64,000 bases of DNA from Pseudoscleropodium purum. Taxonomy: Eukaryota; Streptophyta; Bryopsida; Hypnales; Brachytheciaceae. The stretch is from NCBI GenBank assembly GCA_963969395.1, contig OZ017799.1, positions 18,292,501 to 18,356,500 on the forward strand, in the 5' to 3' direction. Shown here one piece after another: positions 48,501-61,444 of the stretch. The position numbers and the translations under genes were made by a program. How positions within the stretch are numbered: position 1 is the stretch's first letter; each line of letters opens with the position of its first letter. The notes below the pieces were generated by a model. That model did no database searches. It was not told the origin of the DNA and worked only from the letters and a program-made list of their open reading frames with translations.

Positions 48501-50376
48501 CCTTGTCGACCTTCTCAGTAACCTGCCAAATTTCAGGATTTGTATATTGTCTATGCTGTGCACCATGAATGCGTCCAAACAACAAGGAAAATCATTTCAA
48601 TTAGTACTGGAAGAATTCATTCCATCTACAACTGAGGTGATCGACAAACTTCTAAAACCCTACACTATTATTAGTATAGGCTATTTATCCTCATTTTAAA
48701 CAATGAAACCGCTACATGTATTCCTCACTCATATATATGACATTATAGTTCTTCTTTTCTTCATGCTTCCTTAATGTTTCTTGTTCAGAATATGAAATGT
48801 CTAAGTTTGCTTCCTAGGCAAGTGGAGCAACATCTCGTAACATCTAGAACTTGGCATTTCTAGTGGCATGAACATGCGACCAATGTTCAACATGAAGTTT
48901 TGAGCATGATGAGAGGGTCATCTAATTCCACATGGAGTACAGACGTTGATTAAGAGACTACAATGTTTGTAATATTGCAAAACTGTCCTCTGCATTTCTT
49001 CGAGTAAGATCAATGTGACATTAAGAGCAACATCGATTCAAAATCATAAAATCTTTATGTTTTGTCTAATTATGGTAATTTGTTTAGGACCAAGACATCA
49101 ACCTTTGAGAATTTTAGAATTCAATCATGTTACTAACACCAATAATGACCTCTTTATGATATAAAGAGGTCATCATTTTCGAGAAGCTACAAAATTGAAT
49201 TATTTTAAATGCAACATCAATTTACAAACTATATTCAATAACTTCAATTAAAATTCCAATTGCTCAATGACAACTATTACAAACTAGAATGTGTACTTCC
49301 AGTGAAGGTCATCCTCCTATGCTGGGGACCCTAAATTTTTGAAGTTTTAGGAGAACACATGCTTTGAAACACTTTCTTTTGACCAAATTAGGGTTATCAC
49401 TGTATAAAATTGGATAAACTGATTTCCAATTGTAAGCACTAATTTCACAACATCAACATAATACATTTTTGTCCCCATGCTTCTTCATTAATGAACAACT
49501 TTCCTCTCTTGGCTTCACTCATAACTTAATCACAACATTAGTAACATACATTGGTAGAAACATTAAGAACGACTCCCTCAATTGTAAGATGGTAGACCTT
49601 ATGAGACAATGAACTTGGACAGAAGTAATTCAAATTAGAAATCCTAATGCTAAAGTGATCACTATGTCCATCATTTAGTGAGTATTGGCAGGAATCAAGC
49701 AATCTTGCAAGTGTACCTTTTATTTGAATTGGCAACGGCTCTTTTGCATCTCATGACGTTATGTCTTTCTATCCTAATCTTCAACAATCCTATTTCATGG
49801 CTTGCCATGGTTATCACTTCTATTGCTACAATGTTGCTTTGCGCTATTTGTTTACATGCACAATAAGTACTTGGTTATTGTTTCTAAATGTCAATGGTTG
49901 TTAATATAAAAGGCCTAAAATAGCAAGGGTTCAAGGAAAAAATAAGGGTCAATTCAGAAGGTAGGTAATACTTTTCTTGAAGTCCTCTTCAATTAATCAA
50001 TTTGCATTTCATACTCAATGCCATGTACTCTTTCATATTCTTGTTGGAAGAAGTCCTTAACTTTATGGTTGTTCTTCTTTGGTTGCATTTGCTTCCCCAA
50101 AAATTATGTTTCCATTCATTATTTTGAAATCAGTGTGCATTCCACTGTGAAAAGAGATCCAGCATCTTTTAGTTTATGCTGCAATTTGTTTTTCTTATTG
50201 CTCACTAATTGTGGATATTTTCTAATGAATTTGCAAAGTTTCATGCAAATTTCCACCAAGTGAATACAGAAGGTATTGACAACATAATTCCTAACTGGAA
50301 TATGAAAGAAGAAACATCCTCCACTTACAAACTAGACAAAATACGATATTTGTAAAAGTGGCGTAATGTTCAAAGA
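45600..50376. other. CACTA interior without recognised genes
   Basis: A+T-rich. The largest frame is 48319-48699 on the plus strand (126 codons), which I do not recognise. The minus strand between 47600 and 48700 reads as broken coding-like sequence (for example KEQTIKFVIDDKFGHFVDS near 47700), perhaps further parts of element-encoded or captured genes. Confidence 0.4.
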
Positions 50377-50859
50377 TACTACTAAGATTTGAGTGTTTTA
50401 TAATTGCAAAAATATAACTGAGGATGACTAGCAACTACTTGTAGTCATATTTTTGGATTCCACAACATTTGGAAAAAACATGAGTGCAAACATGATTGCC
50501 AATCATATTTTGCCTTTGTACTTCATGGGTGTATAATATACATGTATGGGGAACAACAAAACACTTCTTAGAGAATCGTATGGAACGTATTACTAGAATA
50601 CCAATCATATTTGTCAATCATATTTTTGCATATATGACTACATGTAGTCATATTCTATAGTCACATTTTTATAGGTTCAAATTTTTTTTGAAGTTTTTTT
50701 TTCAGGCAACCTCTTAAAAATTTGGGCAACCTAAAAAACTGTAAATAAATTATTGCTCAAAATTGTAAAATCCTAGCTATTGTTTTTTGGGGATCTTGAA
50801 ATCCTAGTTGTCATTTTTTAGGGTTTTAAATGCTAGCCGCCACTTCATTTGCTTCATCT

Positions 50860-51900
50860 TCTTTGTTTTTTGTTGCTTTTTAACTCTTGTTTCTTCTTCT
50901 TCCTTTTGTTTTTTGAAGTTTTAATTGTTGTATTTTTGTTTTTGTTGTTGTTGTTGTTGTTTAGTTGTTGCTTTCTAATTCTTGTTTCTTCTTCCTTCTT
51001 TTGCTTTTTGAAGTTTTAATTGTTGTATTGTTGTATTTTAGTTGTTGTTTAGTTATTGAGGTTCTAGTTGTTGTTTCTTAATTGTTACTAATATGTTGTT
51101 GCTTCTTATATCTTAGTTGTTGTTAGTTTGTTGTTTCATAGTTGTTGCTAGTTTGTTGTTGCTTTATAGTTGTTGCTAATTTGTTGTTGTTAGTTTGTTG
51201 TTGTTTCGTAGTTGTTGCTTTGTAGTTGTTGCTAATTTGTTGTTATTAGTTAGTTGTTGCTTTATAATTGTTGCTAAGTAATTTGTTGTTGTTTCTTAGT
51301 TGATGATAGTTTGTTGTTGTTAGTTAGTTGTTGCTTTTTTGTTGTTGTTTATTAGTTTTTTTATTTTTAGTTATTGTTGGTTTGTTGTTGTTAGTTTGTT
51401 GTTGCTTCTTTGTTGTTGTTTCCTAGTTTTTTATTTTTAGTTGTTCTTAGTTTATTGTTATTAGTTTGTTGTTACTCCTTTATTGTTTCCTAGTTTTTTA
51501 TTTTTAGTTGTTCTTGGTTTATTGTTATTAGTTTGTTGTTACTCCTTTATTGTTTCCTAGTTTTTTTATTTTTAGTTGTTGTTGGTTTGTTGTTAGTTTG
51601 TTGCAGGGTTGACAGGACGGTCGGACGTCCGGGACGTCAGGACGTGGACGTTGTGTCCATAGCGTCCGCTGACATTTGCGGACACCATCCGCCCCGTCCG
51701 CCCCGCCCCGCCCGTCCGCCTTCTGACGGCGGGAGGGACACTACGTCCGTGAGGATGGACGTCCGGGTTACGGACACCTTTTTCGGGCGGACGTAGAGAT
51801 TCGTCAACCCTAGTTTGTTGTTGCTAGTTTGTTATTGTTTTTTAGTTGTTATCTTTTAATTATTGTTTTAAAATTATTACTTCAAGGTTGTTGTTTCAAG
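50860..51900. repeat. TTG-rich imperfect repeat tract
   Basis: Long stretch of TAGTTGTTGCTAGTTTGTTG-like units on the plus strand, inside the nested CACTA element and interrupted by the hAT MITE at 51604-51812. No long open frame and no regular period throughout. Confidence 0.85.
51604..51812. mobile_element. hAT-type MITE, 209 bp, GC-rich
   Basis: The ends are CAGGGTTGAC and, inverted, TAGGGTTGAC. The flanking 8-bp duplication GTTTGTTG lies at 51596-51603 and 51813-51820. Eight-base duplications and CAGGGTTG-like ends are the hAT pattern. The interior is full of GGACGTCC / CCGCCCCG palindromic motifs and is strikingly GC-rich in an A+T-rich host. The duplication lies in a TTG-rich tract, so a chance match must be allowed for. 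Confidence 0.78.
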
Positions 51901-53444
51901 ATTTTTGCCTCAAGTTGAATCTTAACTCTTGCTTAATTGTTGTCTTTTAGACATTATTTCCTATTGTTTGTTATTTTTTGCCTGTTATTATCTTTTATTG
52001 CATCTTCACTTGTCTTATTCTTGCTTCTTATTGGTTTTTAGTTTTAGTTTTTGTTGCCTCTTGTTGTATCTTAACTTTTACTTCTTACTATCTTTTAGTA
52101 CTAACTTGAACAAAAAAATAACTCACTATAGTCATATGCTACATCAACCAAAATATGATTCACTATAATCATATCCCATATCACTTATAAAGTTATAATA
52201 TGACTCGCCGCAATCATATTTCATCACTCAAAATATGACTCACTACAATCATATTCCATTATTCTATATCACTTAAAATATGACTCATTATAGTCATATT
52301 CCATCATTTCATATCACTTAGAGTATGACTCAAAATATGACTCACTATAGTCATATTTCAAATTATTCAAAATATGACTCATTGTAGTCATATTCCACGT
52401 CAACCAAAATATGACTGCGGTGAGTCATATTCCATGTAAGATTTTTTTATTTTGCCTGGGTAGCTCATAAAAAAGTCAAGCCTCCAAGGATAGTCAACAT
52501 ATATGCCATGTTGGTAAAATACATCTAAAAATGGTTTATTATACTCCTAAATCTATATGATTGCAAATATGACTCATCAGTCAAATGATTGAAAGTGAAT
52601 GACTTAGCACGAGTCATCTATAGTGATTTTTGCTGAAGTCACATTTTTTGATTTTGTGACTCACTACAATCATATTTTGCAATCATAAAACAATCATTTT
52701 CTTGTAGTGAGAATAGTCTATTGCCACTACTACGACAAAGGACTACAAACATGTATGTGTCCACTTTTTTCTCTTCCATTTCATTTTTGTAATGTTTCTT
52801 TACTGACTTTTCAATTCCAGTGGTGGGCTAAATGAAATATAATAGAAGGAAGTGTTATATCATCAAGTTCCAAATTTCACTCAATCAAGATCATTACAAC
52901 TATAGTAATGTCGGCATTCCTAATAGAAATAACACCAGTTTATGGTTGTTAATTTTGTTCAACAATGAGGGAGGTCTGACTTGGACAGGCTTATCACATC
53001 AAATAGGCTCATATAACAAGCACAAGCATTTCAAAATATCTGTGTGGTTGCGAATGTTGTCACAAATTCAAAACTCAAGCACTAGAAGTCATGCAGAGTC
53101 ACCATCGAAAGTATGGTTGAGATTAGAACCTCCAGGAACCTCATTTCGTAATGAATTTTTTACCTTCTAATTTCTGAATGTAGTATTTCTTAATTGCTAT
53201 CTTTCAATTGCATCTTGAACTTTGTTTTTGTATTTCTTTTAGCAATATCAACCTTGGTATTAGCATGATTGACATTAGTTTCCAAAACAAGTAAAATTGC
53301 CTTTCCCTTTCACTTGAATTTTTGCATATTTGAGGATAGATGTATGTGTTGTAGTTACTAAACACTCTTTTGTGCATGTATGATGAAATGCTTGAATGTA
53401 TTTAATTTCCTTTAATTTATGAAGTATATCCTCTATATTGTAGG

Positions 53445-56400
53445 ATAATGGATGACATCATCTTGAGACAGAGGATGTACCATTTGACGACAAAGAACAA
53501 CATGATGATGAGCATGACTATGTCGACACGAATGACTTTGAAGAATTCGAGCTAGCGCCACCAAATACAAATGTGAATTTTGAGGAAATGGCCGAGAATT
53601 ACTTTGCTTGAGTAGATGAAATTCATGAGCATGTTTTGGAGGATAAGGACACTTTCTTGGATTTTGAAGACATTTCGTCAATTGATGAGGAATTTGAAGA
53701 CACTGACGTCATAGACGATCTACTTTGACAATCCACAAAGCCTCTGTACAATGGATCCAATACAAATACATTACAATTCAACATCCTTTTAATGTTTTTA
53801 TGCACATTATTCTCGGTTAGTCATTACTGTCTTGATGAAATACTTACTTTCCTCAAACATGATGTTCTTTTGGCCCAAAATAATTGCCCGAAAAACTCTT
53901 ATGAAATGAAGACTCTTTTTGATGAAATTAGGTCTGTCCCACAAAAGCATACATTGCTGTGATTGCAGTAAAACACTTTACTAGCAAGAGAATGTGGACC
54001 TAGATAGTTGTCTAGAGTGCGGGAAGTCTAGGTATATAGAAGGGTCAAAAACAGTCCCACGTCAAGTTCTTCGATACTTCTCTATTATCAAGAGATTGCA
54101 AAGAATGTTTAGGTACCCTACTATTGCTAAACACTTGAGATGACACTCCAATAATCACTCTCAAAATGGAAAAGATGAGATTTGTGGTAGACAGTGAGCA
54201 ATGGCGTTTCATACAAGACTGATATCCAGAGTTTGGTACTAAAGACAGAAACATTAGAATGGGACTTGCATTGGATGGAGTCAACCCACATAGCCTTCAA
54301 TCTTCAAAACATTTGGTTTGTTCGGTAGTGATGATATTGTATAACTTACCACCTTATTAGGTCACGAAACGTTTTCTTCATTTCTCTTACAATGTTGATT
54401 CTAGAGCCCAATTCTCTGTCCAAATACACTATTGATGTTTTTCTAAACCATTGGTTCACAATCTAAAAAATTTGTGGAAGCGTGTTCCTACAGTTGACAT
54501 GTCTGAACTAGAAGGTACCTCTCATCAATTTAAGATGCACGGTATTCTAATGTAGACTATTAATGACTTCCCCGCTTATACTTTAATATTAGGATAAGCT
54601 AGGAAAGGATATGCCGATTGTCCAATATGTGGAGAGTGTATTGGTGCAGAGCATTTATCCTCAGCAGATAAGACATTGTTTCTTGGAAATCAAAGATGGT
54701 TGCAACATGATCACAGGTGGAGAGATGCTAGGGCAACTTTCAATGGCCAATGAAACCATGATCATCCTCCACCTTATCAATCCGGTCTCAATATTATTTA
54801 GCGAGGTGGTTGGCATGAGTCTTTCTTGCAATATAGAGGACATCCTATTTCAAAAGGAGACCTTGTAAAGAAAACGGGAGTGAAAAGAATAAGTATTCTT
54901 TTCAATTTACCTTATTGGTAGGTAAAATGACTTGAATGTGTAATTGTCCTATGTAGTCTTATTTCTTTGAGTAATAAAGGTAAGAGAAATTCTTAAGTTT
55001 GTTGTAACCATCATAGATGATGTACATATTCTTTGATAATCTTCATTTTCTTCTTAGGAAGTGAAAGCTCAACTTACAGTTTCAATCCACGTCCTTGTCT
55101 AGTCCTTGTTGCCTTTCATTTTTTGCAAGAACTTTGATTTCAAGCAAAGTCAAAGTCTCCAAATCATCGTGCATGTTCATCTGTTTTGGCGTGAAAGAAA
55201 AAAAGGTGTGAATAGGGAAATTGTACAAAGTATGGAATAGTGACAACATAATGTTCATCTTGTTCCATTTTCTACACAAGAAGGACGCATTTTTGTTTAG
55301 TTTTACATTGTCTTCTTATGATCGTCAATCTAGCATATTCATGTTATAGTTTTGTCAAAGAAAGTAATAATTCCTCTAAGATCAAACGTCATGCACAGTT
55401 AATTTTTGTTACATGTTTCCTCCTCATTCTCTATACGTTGATGTCTACCTTATATGCACAAGGAAGCGCTTCTCTTTTAATTTTTTTCTTTTTAAAAATT
55501 CATTTCAACATGTTACAGACTTTTATGTGGCTAATGAATGTGCACAGGAACTTCCAATCCATCACACCTTAGATCCAATACATTGTGAAAAAAACATTTG
55601 TGAGGTTCTTTTGTGCACTCTTCTTGGAGAAACTGATGGTCCCAAATCTAGAGAAGACATGTGAACAAGAGGGATCTGTCCACATCTACACTTTGTGCCA
55701 AATCCCGATGGTAGAACTTTTTTCAAGCTTGATGCTCTATACGTATTGAGTTGAGAAGATAGGTAGACTTTGTTGACTACAATAAAGAAGTTGAAGTTCC
55801 CAACAAATTGTGTTGGGAACTTAAGAAGTAGGGTGCATGACGGAAAACTCAGCGGTATGAAAACTCACGATTTTCATATCTTACTTTAGCAGGTACTTCC
55901 TTTATCCCTAAGAAACATTTGTGACAAGAAAGTAGTTGGAGCGATTATGTGGGTCATTAGGCTTTTCTGCAAAAAAATTTCAAAAGTTGTGGACTGTAAT
56001 CAGATATAGCAAATGCTCAATGATATTGTTGAAACAATATGTACATTAGAGAAAGAATTTCCACCCTTTATTTTCGTGATAATGATGCATCTTCCCATTC
56101 ATTTGGTGGAAGAATTATTTATCTATGGTCCAGTACATATGCGATCAATGTATTCAATTGAATGCTTTATGAAGGATCTGAAGGAATTTGTAAAAAATAA
56201 AGCCAAGCCCGAAGGAAGTATGGTGTATGGGTACATGAGAGAAGAGTCAATTAGATTCATGAACGAGTACCTTTCTCAATATAATGCCACTACGAAGTGT
56301 TCCTGGGATGATGATGAGGAGCCCACTATGTATGACGAAATACTAGAAGGTGTCAAGCAAGATCGTGTTATGACTTTGGAATTCCAAAAGCTTATACATG

Positions 56401-58035
56401 GTTTTGCTTAGATAATACAACACATATGGAACCTTATAAGAGGTACGTGAATTGAAATTTATGATATTTTCAGTGTTAAAAATATACTTGTACATTTTCT
56501 ATTCAAAAACAGTTAAATTCTCAAATGACTTTTTCATATCTCAAAGAGCCTTTTCAAATGTGAAAGTTTTAGAATATTGGAATGCACTTGTGACAAATAT
56601 GTTTTAATTCAAATGCATGCATTGATAATATTTGAGTATATTAGAGGTTTATTTGGAGCTCATGTTTTACATGCTAGAGAAAGTAGAATGTCGTGATTGT
56701 GATTCAAGCTCGAATTTGTGAGGATGTGCTATGCCGACCTTGGGAGACTAACTTTAGGTACTGGAAGTTGAGAACTACTTCTACTTGCAAGTGTTCTTGT
56801 TGTAATAATTGATTTGTGTGAACTATTGTTCACTAATTGTTGTATAGGAGGTATGCAAAGTGTGTCATGCAACGTTTTGAGGAGAGAGAGGGTTATTGTA
56901 GTGAACACCATAGATGAGGACGTTGACATTGTTTCACTTATCCAGTTGAACTGAGAGAATTATTGGACTTTGCCGATTGGGTAAAGAAAGAAGTGAAGAA
57001 GTAGAGGGAAGAGGATTTCAACGTTGATCTTGAAGTCGTGGACACTACAAGAGGTCCTCTTCCCCTAGCTTCTATATACAAAGTAATGTACACTTATAGA
57101 AACCATTACAAAGTTTGGAGTTCAGAGCAAGCACAGAAAATTGCGGACAGTGGCTTGGCGGCCATATTTAGACAAGTGTGCAGAAATGGAATGTAAGATA
57201 ATAACTAGGTTCATGTTGATGTCAAACATGTGGGACACATTGAGGAGATTTTGGAATTGAATTATCGATGACATTGTTTAGTAGTTTTGATTTGTGATTC
57301 TGTTAAAGCAAACTACAATGGCGATAATGCAACAATAAAAAAGGACAATTGGGGCTTTACTTTGGCTAACTATAGAAGAAGGTTCAGGAACATCTGTCAC
57401 TACAATTTTATACTCCCAATTCATTGTGAACAAGTTTACTATTCAAAGGCATTAGAGTCCCTCGGATGGCAAGTCGTTCTGAGAAAAGAGGTAAAAGGAA
57501 GGAGAGTTGTACCAAATAACAATGAAGATGTTCAAACGTAGATGTTTGAAATGGGTATTGATAAAGATTTTGATGAATTAAGACTAGATCGTAAAGTAGA
57601 TGAAGGGCAAATTCCTACAGCAGCAATAGGGGAAACGGTGGTTCTAGAATCCATTTGCAGACAAACAATTATAGGATCAGTGAGAATGAATGGATTGCGA
57701 ATGCAGTTTAGAACCGGCAATCAGGGTACTCATAGACATGGCAAGGGTATGGGACGGCTTCTAGTTGAAGTAGACGTAAACGAGACCTCTAAAGAGGTAG
57801 ATGAAATGATGGAAGAGGATCTACTATATACAAATAACCTAGTTAGTGGAAGTGCATGTCAAAGAAGAGGGAGGCAGCAAATACATAATCATAACTATAG
57901 AAGCATTAGATGAAGACAAAATTCAGAAGAAGGCTTTGTGCCTCTTCAAGAATCGTCGTCAGAGGAGAATGGAAGTAGTCCCATATTGACATCATCATCA
58001 ACGACAAACTTTGTAGATGACAAAGATTCCTAATA
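53445..58035 (+). pseudogene. CACTA transposase (TNP2 type with DUF4218 and DUF4216 blocks), decayed
   Basis: The reading passes through several frames with many stops. N-terminal acidic part 53445-53730 (DFEEFELAPP, DFEDISSIDEEFED). 53730-54010 matches the TNP2 lead-in (TKPLYNGS, YCLDEILTFLKHD, YEMKTLFDEI). About 54010-54880 is the TNP2 core, with a CLECGKSRY zinc-type motif and CPICGECIGA. About 55900-56411 has the DUF4218 signature (PPFIFVIMMHLPIHLVEEL, GPVHMRSMYSIE, YMREESIRF). About 56950-57540 has the DUF4216 block (YKVMYTYRNHYKVW, NWGFTLANYRR, EQVYYSK), with a C-terminal continuation to 57913. These blocks in this order are diagnostic of En/Spm transposases. Intact pieces of 60-130 codons remain, but the gene is dead as a whole. 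The observed stops in the parts I read are mostly TGA and TAG. Confidence 0.85.
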
Positions 58036-58039
58036 GGTA

Positions 58040-59359
58040 AATTTTTTTACTTATTTCCATTTGTCAAAAATTCCACCTAATTCAATTTATGAGAGTATGA
58101 ATAACTACCACATGTGTCTTACATACTGTGAAGCATATAAATATTTGTAGAATTGCATAGTCAACTTTACCCAATGGAAGAGTAACATTTTACTGGAAGA
58201 TACTTTGATACATAATGTAACTTCTATGAAAAACACTTAAATGACTATGTTGTTATTGCGCATAAGTTTAGTGTGTGAGGTTGTAGTTACATGGCCTACT
58301 TTCCAAGATTTTGATTCTATAGAAAATCATTGGATGATTCAGTAGTCAATAAGAGGTTGGTATTTCAGTTACAATTGTTTGTGAAGTTGCATAGAAGGTT
58401 TTGTAGAAGTTTCAAAATTAATTTCTTATGAAACAGTTGGTATTTTCATTGAGAAAACATTAAATATAGGTACGTCAATGGAGTCAAATTGTAGACAATG
58501 AATTAACAAATTTTGATAGTGGTTTCAAATTATGAACTTCAACAAGAAGACTTCATTGAGAGAGGTCTTGCATCAAGAACCAACTAGTTTGCATTTTTTT
58601 ATGCGAAACAAGGATGGGCAACAGAAGTGTCAATGATTGCTATCGAAGTGAGGATTTTTTTAATTTTTGGTATGGCAAGCTCTTCTCACTATTCTACTAA
58701 TTTTGCACTGAAAGGAAGTGCATCAAGTATGTGGTAATTGATGAAGCAATGGATTCAGTATAAAACTTGTATAATGACATGTCTTGTAGAGGAAGAAGAA
58801 GTTGTAAGTCTTTTTTTTTTTAAGATGTTTGTTTTATGGACATGCATGTCGAGTCAATGTTATGAGGATGAAGTTCAAAATATTATGGCACTCTCTATAA
58901 GAAGTAACTCCATAATTGCTTGAGGGTTCAGTATTGTTTAAATGAATGCCTGCAGACAATTTGTTTTTGTGCAAGACGGATTTTTGCAATGAAGAAGAAA
59001 CACTTACGTCATAGTGAAAATGTAGCTGTGTTGAAGCAGAGGACTAGTAGAGTTGTATAGGATGAGTCTATAGGTATATGCAAATCAAACCGGTGACGAT
59101 TGTTGAATGGTGAACATTGGGCATTACTATTGAAGCTTGATTTGTTGAAGGAAGATGATTCAGACTTACTATTTAACTATCTTCATTGTTTGACGTTGTC
59201 GTATTGTAAGATTAAGTCTAATTTTCTACGTTATGCAGTCTATGGTGGAATAAGATTTTGGAAATGCATAATAAAATGGTTGAGGAATATGACAATCGAA
59301 AACTTGGTATGGTATGTTGACAGCTTTTTGTGGCAAATGCAACCTTCTTTAGTAATTAT
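58040..59359. other. CACTA interior with weak coding traces
   Basis: No clear gene. A plus-strand frame at 59100-59350 starts LNGEHWALLLKLDL, which faintly resembles the GxHW region of C48 (Ulp1-like) peptidases often captured by plant DNA transposons. There is no second catalytic motif, so I do not call it. The frame is cut by the hAT MITE at 59360. Confidence 0.3.
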
Positions 59360-59637
59360 CATGGTTGTCATAGTGGATGGACGTCCAGTTCGCCCGTCCG
59401 TTAGAGGTCCCGCCCGTTCGATATAGTCAACACATAGTTGACTTTCTGATAATGGAAAAATAGGCCACATGGATGCCATGTGGATTAAGGAACATGCTGG
59501 GCGTGAACGAGATTGTCAAGGCGCATTCCGAGGTGACATGTCATTCCGCAAAATTGCACAAGTTACAAAATTAAAGCCGTCCGGACCGTCCGTCTGTCCG
59601 GTCCAATGACCCTAACTCGCCTGTTATGACAACCATG
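59360..59637. mobile_element. hAT-type MITE, 278 bp
   Basis: Perfect 13-bp terminal inverted repeats CATGGTTGTCATA (59360-59372 and, inverted, 59625-59637), flanked by the 8-bp duplication GTAATTAT (59352-59359 and 59638-59645). The interior begins and ends with GGACGTCC, CGCCCGTCCG and CGTCCGGACCGTCCG motifs like those in the MITE at 51604-51812, so the two belong to related families. Non-coding. Confidence 0.92.
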
Positions 59638-59645
59638 GTAATTAT

Positions 59646-61130
59646 TGAGGACCACAATTTTTTGTTGAAGTAGTCCTAAACTAGAGCGAAGTGACTAGAA
59701 AAAGAAGTTGTGCTTTTGGACGACCAAATTTGTCTTTGTACATTGTTTGTTTTGATTAGTGAGTGAAATGTAAGGTACGTATACAAAGGAATTTAACAAG
59801 AACAATGAGGAAGTTAGAAGCTACTTCGCTCCATGGCTATACCACATCATTGGACCTGGAATTGCATTGAATTTCATAACGTTCATGTTCCTTCCCAAGT
59901 AGTGTAGTAGATGTTGTTGTGTTGCACCTCTTGAAGATGGGGGAACTTTCTATGGTAGCGCTAGGAGAATATGACGGATTTTAGTGGTCTATGTCTTCAT
60001 AGAAAAAGGAGAGAAGCACATGACAGAACATGGTGAGCACAAGAATGAAAGAAGAGACTTCGTGACTTGTTATTGAGGTGAGGATTCGTTTTTCTATAGC
60101 ACATGTATTCTGCAATTCCCTTGTGCAATTCATGGAATGTCAATATTCGCACGAGATTTAGTTGCACCCCTTGTAAATAAACAATGTGTTGAATTTTTTT
60201 TGTAGATGTAGCAATTGTCTCCAAATGCACAGGAGGTGGTTAGTAGCAAGAACAGAATTGTTGAAGAATACATGAATATATTGTAAGTTTCATCAATGCT
60301 ATTGAATAGTACAAATTATTGAATTCAATTCAAATGCTATTTGAATGCTATTGAGCAATGATTTTGAATCAGTTTTTGAAACTATCTTTACAATAGACAG
60401 GTAGTGGAGGAGGACATACACATCGATGTGCATGTCAAGTGCACTGATCTCTTGAATTAGAAGAAGAATACAGGTATTGAGTGACAATTCTTGAAGTCCT
60501 CTATTTGCACATGCTATGAGTTTGATAATGTTCAGTCACAAAAGCATCATACTAGAGGCATTGTGTCATACAAAGAACTTGCCAAAAACATTTTAAAATT
60601 GGTGGAAATACATCCCTGCTCTATTAACCGAGGTTGTATTATTGTGATAAGTGAAATGGAAACCTATGCTTACGAAAGAGAATGTGAATTTGTGCAAGTA
60701 ATTCTTGAAGTGAAATTGACTGCAATCTGTTGTAGAAGTTCATTACACAATTCATGTACTTGATGTAGGCACTCAAAAGAAGGTACGATTGGTAAACTGT
60801 TGTAAAGTATGAAAATGTTTTATGAAATTAGATGTGACCTCAATCTCCAAAAGAAGTTTGAGAAACAAGACCACATTTTGATGCTAAAAGAAGTGTAGCC
60901 TGATTAAAAGTATGGTTGTGTTTGTAAATAGAAGAGGGTAGAAGTTTTGTACTGTACTCATAGTCTGATTTGAAGTTTATGTAAACATTTATCCAACATC
61001 AATTCTGCTTGATGCAGAAGGGGGTCAGGTCACCTTCTTCTTCTCATTATATCTGCTTGCTCTGTTTTCCAAATTTATCTTTGTACTTTGGTTGTGGAGG
61101 GGATTGAAGGTGCAAAAACTGATAGGTGCA
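59646..61130. other. CACTA interior, no recognised gene
   Basis: Plus-strand traces such as YFAPWLYHIIGPGIALNF near 59820-59880 and the 90-codon frame 60491-60763 look protein-like, but I cannot name a family. Stops are frequent. Confidence 0.3.
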
Positions 61131-61132
61131 GT

Positions 61133-61440
61133 TAGATTTCACTATTGGCAACCTCCTCTTCTCCTAAAGCTGGAAGCACTCTATCATCGCATTTAGCATG
61201 GTACACATCAAAGCATGAAGTGCTTCGAAGGACAAACTTGACTCGATCACCTTCCTCAACATTGTAGAAGCAAGCAAACTCATTCCAACGAGATGCAAAA
61301 GAGACTTGTAGTTGAGGCTAATTGAAATTCACTACAATGGTCACGGTCCACCGAGGCTTGCCTCTTTCATATCCAAATTGTACATTCTATTGGAACTTGT
61401 TGCCGTGGGCCTGAACAAACCATGATGGAATCTACTGAAA
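61133..61440 (-). pseudogene. B3 DNA-binding domain relic
   Basis: One minus-strand frame reads IPSWFVQAHGNKFQ, then GKPRWTVTIVVNF, then RWNEFACFYNVEEGDRVKFVL and CFDVYHAK, ending at a TAA at 61133. The spacing of W..F...N.VEEGD..KF.L is that of plant B3 domains (REM/ARF-like DNA-binding fold). Two in-frame TAG codons interrupt it inside the domain. A TTTCAG acceptor lies directly before the first residues, so this was an internal or last exon. It lies inside the CACTA element, on the strand opposite to the transposase, and is probably a captured host exon. Confidence 0.7.
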
Positions 61441-61444
61441 TCAA

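Larger units (their letters stand above)
50377..52709. mobile_element. Nested non-autonomous CACTA element, 2.3 kb
   Basis: The right end, read inward from 52709, begins CACTACAAGAAAATGATTG. The left end at 50377 is degenerate (TACTACTAAGATTTGAGTG), but both continue into TTTTATRATTGCAAAA. AGA flanks both sides (50374-50376 and 52710-52712), a 3-bp target duplication. Subterminal palindromes ATATGACT...AGTCATAT occur at 50440-50660 and many times in 52110-52440, a different set from the TGACAG repeats of the outer element. The middle is TTG-rich low-complexity sequence with no coding capacity. Confidence 0.82.

Noticed and set aside
48319..48699. 126-codon plus-strand frame inside the CACTA element
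   Set aside because: No family resemblance, and the opposite strand looks at least as coding-like; insufficient to call a gene.
51533..51796. 87-codon frame rich in Arg/Pro
   Set aside because: It is the GC-rich interior of a hAT MITE read as protein.
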